Shown: piece after piece, positions 1-5,060 of the stretch | How positions within the stretch are numbered: the stretch's first letter is position 1 | How the letters are laid out: each line of letters opens with the position of its first letter | Assembly: GCA_025929005.1 (NCBI GenBank) | Contig: JAICND010000107.1 | Coordinates: 1 to 6,054, forward strand | From: Acidimicrobiia bacterium | Lineage (GTDB): Bacteria; Actinomycetota; Acidimicrobiia; Spongiisociales; ZC4RG35 | Direction: 5' to 3' | DNA: 6,054 bases | Position numbers and translations under genes: made by a program | The notes under the pieces: model-generated | Seen by the model: the letters and a program-made list of their open reading frames with translations, nothing else | The model's database searches: none | What the model was told of the DNA's origin: nothing

Positions 1-1094
1 CCTTTGGTCTGGAGCTCGAGTTCACCGAGGGCATGCAGTTCGACAAGGGCTACATTTCCCCCTACTTCATCACAGATGCCGATCGTCAGGAAGCGGTGCT
101 CGAGGATCCTTTCATCCTCGTCGCCAACCAGAAGATCAGTTCGGTCAACGATCTGCTGCCAGTACTGGAACGGGTCATGCAGGCTGGACGCGGTGTGCTG
201 GTGATCTCTGAGGACGTTGAGGGAGAGGCTCTTGCCACTCTCGTCGTCAACAAGATCCGCGGTACTTTCTCGTCCGTAGCCGTAAAGGCACCCGGTTTCG
301 GTGAGCGTCGCAAGGCCATGCTGCAAGACATTGCCATTCTCAGCGGCGGAACGGTCATCTCCGAAGAAGTCGGGCTGAAGCTCGAGAACGTGACGGTCGA
401 CATGCTGGGCAAGGCCCGCAAGGTGATCGTCTCCAAGGACAACACAACCATCATCGATGGAGCCGGGAGCGAGGGCGATGTCAAGGCTCGCATCAAGCAG
501 ATCGAGCGGGAAATTGAGAACACCGACAGCGACTGGGACCGCGAGAAGCTCCAGGAGCGTCTGGCCAAGCTCTCCGGTGGTGTGGTGGTCGTCAAGGTCG
601 GTGCCGCAACCGAGGTGGAACTGAAGGAGAAGAAGCACCGCATCGAGGATGCTGTCTCTGCCACCCGGGCGGCGGTCGAAGAGGGAATCGTCCCCGGTGG
701 CGGGGTTGCTCTCCTACGGGCGCAGACCTCAATCGACAAGCTCCGCGGTGGAAGCGACGACGAGAAGACCGGACGTCAAATCGTTCGCCGCGCCCTTGAA
801 GAACCGCTCCGGCAGATCGCGATCAACGCCGGCGCCGAAGGTGGCGTCGTCGTCGAGCGGGTGCGTTCCGAGACCGGCAACATGGGCTTCAACGCCCAGA
901 CGAGCCACTACGAGGACCTGATGGCGGCAGGGGTCATCGACCCGGCCAAAGTGACCCGGTCGACCCTCCAGAACGCCGCTTCAATCGCGGCATTGCTGCT
1001 GACGACTGAGGCTCTCATCGCCGAGCGCAAGGAAGACAAGCCTGCCAACGCTGGCCATGGCGGCCATGGTGGTGGCGGAGACATGGACTTCTAA
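1..1094 (+). CDS. groEL: Chaperonin GroEL (60 kDa chaperonin), C-terminal two thirds, 5' end outside window
   Basis: Cytosolic ATP-driven protein-folding chaperonin; with GroES it encloses unfolded proteins in a double-ring chamber. The reading frame is open from base 3 (FGLELEFTEGMQFDKGY), so the gene starts upstream of the window; the ATG at base 33 is an internal Met equal to Met193 of E. coli GroEL, not a start. From there the alignment by eye is gap-free for over 300 residues: the apical domain runs to about base 590, followed by the intermediate domain and the returning equatorial domain. The catalytic Asp398 equivalent is in IEDAV (bases 648-650), the nucleotide-site GGG follows in VPGGGVAL, and Asp495 lies in DPAKVTRS. 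About 182 N-terminal residues are missing. The tail is Gly/His-rich, ending GHGGHGGGGDMDF, instead of the E. coli GGM repeats; the DMDF end is typical of Actinobacteria. Any groES partner or CIRCE operator would lie outside the window. A terminator follows 22 bases after the stop. Confidence 0.98.
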   Translation, partial: FGLELEFTEGMQFDKGYISPYFITDADRQEAVLEDPFILVANQKISSVNDLLPVLERVMQAGRGVLVISEDVEGEALATLVVNKIRGTFSSVAVKAPGFGERRKAMLQDIAILSGGTVISEEVGLKLENVTVDMLGKARKVIVSKDNTTIIDGAGSEGDVKARIKQIEREIENTDSDWDREKLQERLAKLSGGVVVVKVGAATEVELKEKKHRIEDAVSATRAAVEEGIVPGGGVALLRAQTSIDKLRGGSDDEKTGRQIVRRALEEPLRQIAINAGAEGGVVVERVRSETGNMGFNAQTSHYEDLMAAGVIDPAKVTRSTLQNAASIAALLLTTEALIAERKEDKPANAGHGGHGGGGDMDF

Positions 1095-1116
1095 GTCCTA
1101 GTCGGGCCAAACGTTG

Positions 1117-1150
1117 AAGGGGGGCCCCACCAGGGGCCCCCCTTCCTTTC
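1117..1150 (+). terminator. Strong Rho-independent terminator after groEL
   Basis: A perfect 12-bp inverted repeat, AAGGGGGGCCCC (1117-1128) and GGGGCCCCCCTT (1133-1144), encloses an ACCA loop and is followed by a pyrimidine-rich run (CCTTTCCTTC) instead of a clean T tract. The stem is almost all G-C and starts 22 bases after the groEL stop. It should end groEL transcription and insulate the DinB-like gene. The sequence is nearly symmetric, so it could also stop transcripts from the other strand, though none is expected there. Confidence 0.88.
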
Positions 1151-1165
1151 CTTCTGGCGTATTTC

Positions 1166-1179
1166 ACGTTCAAAAACGT
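1166..1179. repeat. Short inverted repeat upstream of the DinB-like gene, possible operator
   Basis: ACGTT (1166-1170) and AACGT (1175-1179) form a perfect 5-bp inverted repeat around CAAA. It lies about 40 bases before the start of the DinB-like gene, where a regulator could bind. A 5-bp repeat arises easily by chance and no known operator consensus was recognised, so this is only a weak candidate. Confidence 0.2.
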
Positions 1180-1184
1180 ATCGG

Positions 1185-1213
1185 TTTCTACGCAAGAACG
1201 GATTGGTTACGCT
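1185..1213 (+). promoter_or_regulatory. Possible promoter giving a leaderless DinB-like mRNA
   Basis: TACGCT at 1208-1213 fits the TAnnnT pattern of a -10 box and sits so that transcription would begin at or next to the A of the ATG at 1220. The matching -35 position (1185-1190, TTTCTA) is poor. No Shine-Dalgarno sequence is visible in the 25 bases before the ATG, which agrees with a leaderless transcript, a common arrangement in Actinobacteria. The call depends on the missing ribosome site more than on the promoter boxes. Confidence 0.25.
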
Positions 1214-1219
1214 CCGATC

Positions 1220-1705
1220 ATGTCTTCAACACTCGAACATCTGTTTCGGCACAACCGCTGGGCCAACCGTCTCATGCTGGAGGCATGTCGCGGTCTGTCC
1301 GAAGCGGACCTCGACGCCACCGTCGCGGGCACTTACGGGAGCATCAGGGACACCATTACCCATCTCGTTCGAGCCGAGTCCGGTTACACCTTCCGCCTTA
1401 ACGACCGGCCCCGCATTTTCGGTCGCGAAGAGCCCTATCCCGGCGTGGACCGGGCGTTGGAGGTGCTCTCGCAAACGGGGGAGGCTTTGGAAGAGGTGGC
1501 CAGGAATGACGACCTTATGAGGAGTGTCGAGATAGTGACCGACGAGGGCACAGAGCACTACCCGGCGTTCGTGATCGCCCTCCAGGCAATCAATCACGCC
1601 ACCGATCACCGCAGCCACATCGCCACCATCCTCACACAGCTTGGCCACCAGCCGCCCGAAATCGATCTCTGGTCCTACAACGAAGCCGGTCTCAGCCGCA
1701 CCTAG
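1220..1705 (+). CDS. DinB/YfiT-family four-helix-bundle protein, putative metal-dependent enzyme
   Basis: The 161-residue product has the length and layout of the DinB/YfiT superfamily, small cytosolic four-helix bundles that usually bind a divalent metal through three histidines. The N-terminus LFRHNRWANRLMLEAC is the family's first helix. The likely metal ligands are His48 (ITHLVRAE, second helix) and His126 and His130 (NHATDHRSHIATIL, last helix), with a further His133. The family includes mycothiol- and bacillithiol-dependent transferases and many uncharacterised members, so no reaction can be assigned. The ATG at 1220 is chosen because it starts the conserved first helix directly; there is no clear ribosome site. 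The gene is isolated between the groEL terminator and a convergent acetyltransferase gene, and shares its last bases with the stop codon of that gene. The family is confident, the function is not. Confidence 0.9.
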   Translation: MSSTLEHLFRHNRWANRLMLEACRGLSEADLDATVAGTYGSIRDTITHLVRAESGYTFRLNDRPRIFGREEPYPGVDRALEVLSQTGEALEEVARNDDLMRSVEIVTDEGTEHYPAFVIALQAINHATDHRSHIATILTQLGHQPPEIDLWSYNEAGLSRT

Positions 1706-1718
1706 TCGAGCGGCTTTT
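1694..1718 (+). terminator. Weak candidate terminator at the end of the DinB-like gene
   Basis: AGCCGC (1694-1699) and GCGGCT (1710-1715) can pair around a 10-base loop, and the T run 1715-1718 follows directly on the plus strand. The stem contains the last codons of the DinB-like gene, and its loop holds the CTAG that supplies both convergent stop codons. On the minus strand no T tract follows, so it would act only on the plus-strand transcript. Six base pairs with a 10-base loop is marginal for an intrinsic terminator. Confidence 0.35.
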
Positions 1719-2703
1719 CATAAACGGTCGACTTCGAGTGGACCTGATAACCCAAGCTCGAGTAGAGCTGATAGGCGCCCGTGGGGTTCTCGGTGTGCAC
1801 TCCCAAACCCACTTCCTCCATCCCCCGCTCTCGCAGCAGGCGCATGCTCTCGCAGATGAGGGAACGGGCCACGCCCTTTCCGCGCCACTCCTTCATCGTT
1901 GAGATGTTCTCGGTGTAGCCACGAAGACGGCCGTACTCCTCGTTCTCGTCGGTATTTATGAAGGAGCGGACCTGCCCGACCACCCGATCGCCTTCCCAAG
2001 CCACCTTCCAGAGGCCGATGTCGGTGAACGGACGGTCGAGAAAAGCTTCCCAGTCGGCCTCGGTCGGTTGGCGCGCCCCCCAGTGGTCCCGGAAGGCCTC
2101 AGCGTCGGCTTCCCAGATCTGTCGGAGATGGCCGGGCTCGACGGGCCTGATTTCCAGACCCTCGGGTAATGGAGCCTCGGGGAGCTCGTCCATGATGCTC
2201 CTCGCCATCTCTGCTCCAAACGTGACCGGCACGTACCCGTTCGACTCGAGCAATGCCCGGTTGCCGTCGTCGTTGCCATCAGACCACGATCGGAAGATCT
2301 TCTGTTGGGCTTCATGCCCCTTGGAAATTGCCCGCAAGCGCTGCTCGTTCCAGCTGAGAATGGCCTGTCCAATTCCACGTCGACGCCAAACCGGGTCGAC
2401 AAACCCGAATAGCAAGTACGTCTGCTGACCGTCCTCTTGTCGTTCCCACCACACTCGGGAATACGCAATGGGCTCGCCGTTCATGTCCGCAAAGCACATG
2501 TCGAGGTACGGATCGCAGTTGTTGAGGTGCCGGTATCCATTGGCGATGGTCTCGACCGTGTCCGTGCGTTCCACCCCGTCAGCGGTCTTGGCGGCGGCGA
2601 TGAGGCGCGCCATGGCCGGATAGTCCGCCTCGCCACGAAAGTGGCGGAAGGTCAACCCACCGACTTTGGGGGCGTTGCCAATCGAGATCGGTTCACCGGG
2701 CAT
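1702..2703 (-). CDS. Tandem-domain GNAT N-acetyltransferase (MshD-like architecture)
   Basis: The 333-residue protein contains two GNAT (Gcn5-related, acetyl-CoA-dependent acyltransferase) domains. Domain 1 spans about residues 17-165, with the acetyl-CoA pyrophosphate-binding loop RRRGIGQ at 107-113 and the closing NRALLESNGY at 148-157. Domain 2 spans about 183-331, with WRGKGVARSL at 273-282 and the closing NPTGAYQLYSSLGYQV at 306-321. Domain 2 has the fuller motif set and is the more likely active half. The layout and length resemble mycothiol synthase MshD, but many uncharacterised two-domain GNATs look alike, so the substrate is unknown. The ATG at 2703 is the likely start; it has only a weak AGG-containing site upstream (GGTAGGTTCGACTG). 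It lies 46 bases downstream of the esterase gene on the same strand with no terminator between, so it may be the last gene of the glgA operon. Its stop overlaps that of the DinB-like gene. Confidence 0.92.
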   Translation of the reverse strand: MPGEPISIGNAPKVGGLTFRHFRGEADYPAMARLIAAAKTADGVERTDTVETIANGYRHLNNCDPYLDMCFADMNGEPIAYSRVWWERQEDGQQTYLLFGFVDPVWRRRGIGQAILSWNEQRLRAISKGHEAQQKIFRSWSDGNDDGNRALLESNGYVPVTFGAEMARSIMDELPEAPLPEGLEIRPVEPGHLRQIWEADAEAFRDHWGARQPTEADWEAFLDRPFTDIGLWKVAWEGDRVVGQVRSFINTDENEEYGRLRGYTENISTMKEWRGKGVARSLICESMRLLRERGMEEVGLGVHTENPTGAYQLYSSLGYQVHSKSTVYEKPLD

Positions 2704-2749
2704 CAGTCGAACCTACCGGCCCATCCGTGGCAGCGCCAGGGAATTAACT

Positions 2750-3835
2750 TCAACGGAGCAGCCAGCTGAGCCCATCCTGAAGGCGATCTCGCCAGGCTTC
2801 CCAGGTGTGGCCATCGCGGCTTTCGACGTACTTCGTGTCCAGGCCGGCCCGCCGCAGACGATCGGCCATCGATCGATTCTCGGCGATCATCCGTTCATAG
2901 GTGCCGCAGGAGAGGAACACCTTCTTGGGAAGCGCCGAAGGTTCCAGACGATGCAAGAGCTCGGCGATGGGGCCTAGGATTCCCTTGGCCGCACCCCAGC
3001 CAGGTGTCTGTGCGAAGGTGCCGGACTGCAAGAGCAGGCCAGCAAAGGATCCCGGAAACTGCCAGCAGACGTGGAGGGCAGCCACCGCCCCCAGACTCGC
3101 GCCCATCATCAGCCTGGGTCCCACGCGATACGTTTCGGTCAGACGCGGTAGCGCCTCGTTGACCGCAAACTCAGCGTGAGGAGGGTTGGCCGCATACTCC
3201 ACCAGTCGCTCCCCGGGCCAAGAGAACGCGGCCAGGATCGGAGGAATCCTGCCCCAGTGGATCAGGTTGTCCAGGACGAGCGCCATCCCTCCGTACGTGA
3301 GGTAGTCCCCTCCGTCGTGGATGAATAGGAGCGGGTACTCGGTTCCCGGGTCGAACTGTGCTGGCCGGTACATCGTGACTTTCCGGTCACCACCCATCGC
3401 CGAACTCACCCAGACATCGTCGAAGGAGCCGGTGGGAGTGGTTTCGTGAATCTTGGCGAAGTCAGGAACCTCGTAACCGTGGGCACGGCATACAGAGTTC
3501 GTGCCAAACGGGTTGGTGGTCGTTATTGGATTAAGGGGGTCATTGACCCACTCGGTGTGGTGATCCCGGAGGACCTCAAGCTTGTATTCGAGCCGGGCTC
3601 CGTCAGGGATCGGCAGATCCAGCCACCACAGTTCGTTGCCGTTGAGTTTGGCGAAATGATGAGGCCCGGGGAACCCTGCGATCATCGGTCGCAGGCTCAC
3701 GGCGTCAGCATCGCCTCGAAACAAGAACGTGGCCCGTCCCGGCTCCGTCAAAGGAAAGGGCCGATCGATCAGGAACTTGTCGATCTCTTCCCGATTCGAG
3801 TGTGCTAGTGGCGACAGGGCTTCAGGAAGTGACAT
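2750..3835 (-). CDS. Enterochelin-esterase-like alpha/beta hydrolase with N-terminal E-set (Ig-like) domain
   Basis: The 361-residue protein matches the Fes/putative-esterase group of alpha/beta hydrolases. Residues about 28-116 look like the Ig-like E-set domain found before the catalytic domain in Fes-type enzymes and related to glycogen-binding CBM48 modules; it ends in the typical WVNDPLNP...NPFGTNSVC (96-116). The catalytic domain follows (about 138-361): PLLFIHDGGDYL (168-179), nucleophile elbow GASLGA with Ser247, probable acid Glu314 in CGTYE, and catalytic His343 in RDGHTW. No signal peptide or membrane segment is seen, so it should be cytosolic. The start ATG is one base after the ATP-grasp stop (TGA-G-ATG), which suggests translational coupling; no strong ribosome site precedes it. 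Family members hydrolyse esters of siderophores, glutathione derivatives or acylated sugars. No siderophore genes are visible, so iron release is not supported, and the company of glgA points instead to a carbohydrate-linked ester. The fold is confident, the substrate unknown. Confidence 0.92.
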   Translation of the reverse strand: MSLPEALSPLAHSNREEIDKFLIDRPFPLTEPGRATFLFRGDADAVSLRPMIAGFPGPHHFAKLNGNELWWLDLPIPDGARLEYKLEVLRDHHTEWVNDPLNPITTTNPFGTNSVCRAHGYEVPDFAKIHETTPTGSFDDVWVSSAMGGDRKVTMYRPAQFDPGTEYPLLFIHDGGDYLTYGGMALVLDNLIHWGRIPPILAAFSWPGERLVEYAANPPHAEFAVNEALPRLTETYRVGPRLMMGASLGAVAALHVCWQFPGSFAGLLLQSGTFAQTPGWGAAKGILGPIAELLHRLEPSALPKKVFLSCGTYERMIAENRSMADRLRRAGLDTKYVESRDGHTWEAWRDRLQDGLSWLLR

Positions 3836-3836
3836 C

Positions 3837-5060
3837 TCAGACGGCCCGGACCTGAACGATCTCGCCGACCTGGGTCAGCATCTCGCGAAGCGTGTCGAAG
3901 TCAGGATGTCGCATTCTGATCCAGGCGTTGGCCATGTACCCGGCTTCGACGGGCTGGGTGGCGGTGCCGGCTGAGGGCAGATGGAAGTCGATGAACCACT
4001 CGCCGAACATTCGCCTGATCTCATCGAGTCCCTCGTACCCCGCGATGGTCCCGTCCCTGTCGGGTCGAAGGGCGACGATGCCAGCGGAAAAGCCTCGGGA
4101 AGGTTGGGAGACGACCCGTCCGTAGCAAATGGCCATGGCCCACTCGCGATAGAGATCGATCTCGTTAGCGGCGCAGTAGAGGTCCCAGGCGCCGACTCCC
4201 GGCGGTCGACAGCCGATCTCCGAGAACTTGAGACCCTTCGGTCCGAAAAACCACTCCATATGAGTAGCAGACGTACCTATTCCGAGTTCCGGCAAAACCC
4301 GGCGACCCATCGATTTCACCTCGTCGTAACCGGGAGCTTGGTCGATTCTGTTGGTGGTGATGAAGACAGGCGAAATCCAGCGCGTCCTCATTGCCTCTAG
4401 GACGTTCGGGTAGTAATGGGAGATGAACTCCAGGGCTACGCGCCCATCAATTGAGACCGTGTCATAGAAGCCCTCGTGGCCTTCAATGAATTCCTCGACG
4501 GCAACGGAAGCGCCCCTGTCGAAGCGGATCGAGGCAAGGGCCGCTTCGAGTTCTTGATCGTTGTCAACCTTGGCGGTCCCGGAGGCGCCGGCGGCGTCGC
4601 GGGGTTTGATGATCAAGGGGTAACCGACCTGGGAAGCAAAGGTCCTCACCTCGTTGGCGTCATCGGCGCCGGTCGACTGGGCGCAGGGAATCCCTGCCTG
4701 GCGTAGCACCTCTTTCATGGAGGGCTTGTCCCTGCAGAGCCAGGCGGTTCGGACCGAAGTCCCCGGGATGCCGCAACGCTCGCGAACGACGGCGGCAGGG
4801 ACGATGTGGGCTTCAATGGTCGCTTCTAAACGGTCGACCCAGGTGCGGGACTGAATGAACCGCACGGCCTTCTCCAGGGCACCGTCATCGACGACCGAGC
4901 CGACCTGCTCGTAGTGGCTGAGCCAGTTCTTGGTGTCGTCGTCGAGCCAGTCCTTGGGGCGCTCGCCGACCCCAATCACCGTGGCTCCTGCCTCGGCCAG
5001 CCCCCGCACGAATTGTTTCTGGTATCCGGGAAAGCTCGGTTCGATGAAGATGACGTTCAC
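3837..5060 (-). CDS. ATP-grasp family carboxylate ligase of unknown substrate
   Basis: The 407-residue cytosolic protein has the ATP-grasp layout, a fold that activates a carboxylate as acyl-phosphate and joins it to an amine, thiol or similar nucleophile. A Rossmann-like pre-ATP-grasp domain (about 1-105) begins MNVIFIEPSFPGYQKQFV. Then come DKPSMKEVLRQAGIP (111-125), the ATP-binding Lys152 in LIIKPRDAAGASGT with its glycine-rich loop, the adenine-site segment VEEFIEGHE (188-196), and the metal-binding acids Glu269 (HMEWF) and Glu281 (FSEIGCRPPG, with Arg285). All core ATP/Mg residues are present, so it should be active. The usual Asn of the EIN motif is replaced here (EIGCRPPG). It starts with GTG; that GTG overlaps the glgA stop by 4 bases (GTGA), and its own stop is one base from the esterase ATG. 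Length and domain order exclude carbamoyl-phosphate synthase large chain, and no biotin carboxylase partner is seen. The substrate cannot be told from sequence; neighbours suggest work on a glycogen-related or sugar-linked compound. Confidence 0.92.
   Translation of the reverse strand: MNVIFIEPSFPGYQKQFVRGLAEAGATVIGVGERPKDWLDDDTKNWLSHYEQVGSVVDDGALEKAVRFIQSRTWVDRLEATIEAHIVPAAVVRERCGIPGTSVRTAWLCRDKPSMKEVLRQAGIPCAQSTGADDANEVRTFASQVGYPLIIKPRDAAGASGTAKVDNDQELEAALASIRFDRGASVAVEEFIEGHEGFYDTVSIDGRVALEFISHYYPNVLEAMRTRWISPVFITTNRIDQAPGYDEVKSMGRRVLPELGIGTSATHMEWFFGPKGLKFSEIGCRPPGVGAWDLYCAANEIDLYREWAMAICYGRVVSQPSRGFSAGIVALRPDRDGTIAGYEGLDEIRRMFGEWFIDFHLPSAGTATQPVEAGYMANAWIRMRHPDFDTLREMLTQVGEIVQVRAV

Noticed and set aside
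86..739. Long open frame on the minus strand (217 codons) opposite groEL
   Set aside because: It lies entirely antisense to well-conserved groEL codons; the product is Ser/Thr/Arg-rich low-complexity sequence with no recognisable domain, as expected from GC-rich codon bias on the other strand.
1114..1401. Plus-strand open frame starting just after groEL
   Set aside because: It begins inside the groEL terminator region and then overlaps the DinB-like gene in another frame; the product has no family character.
1226..1648. Minus-strand open frame (140 codons) opposite the DinB-like gene
   Set aside because: It is fully antisense to a gene with conserved metal-ligand histidines, with no ribosome site or domain seen.
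1702..2703. Acetyltransferase as mycothiol synthase mshD
   Set aside because: The two-GNAT layout fits but is shared by many other proteins, and no substrate-specific motif could be confirmed by eye.
2750..3835. Esterase as a true enterochelin esterase (fes) in a siderophore locus
   Set aside because: No siderophore synthesis, transport or iron-regulator gene or Fur-type box is visible; only the fold is shared, so no gene symbol is given.
3981..4400. Plus-strand open frames opposite the ATP-grasp gene and similar ones opposite the esterase (3446-3808) and glgA (4930-5355, 5231-5659)
   Set aside because: All are antisense to conserved catalytic segments of the minus-strand genes and read as low-complexity products.
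3837..5060. ATP-grasp protein as carbamoyl-phosphate synthase, biotin carboxylase or D-Ala-D-Ala ligase
   Set aside because: It has one ATP-grasp unit of 407 residues, so it is not CarB; there is no biotin carboxyl carrier or carboxyltransferase nearby, and the metal-site motif differs from D-Ala-D-Ala ligase.
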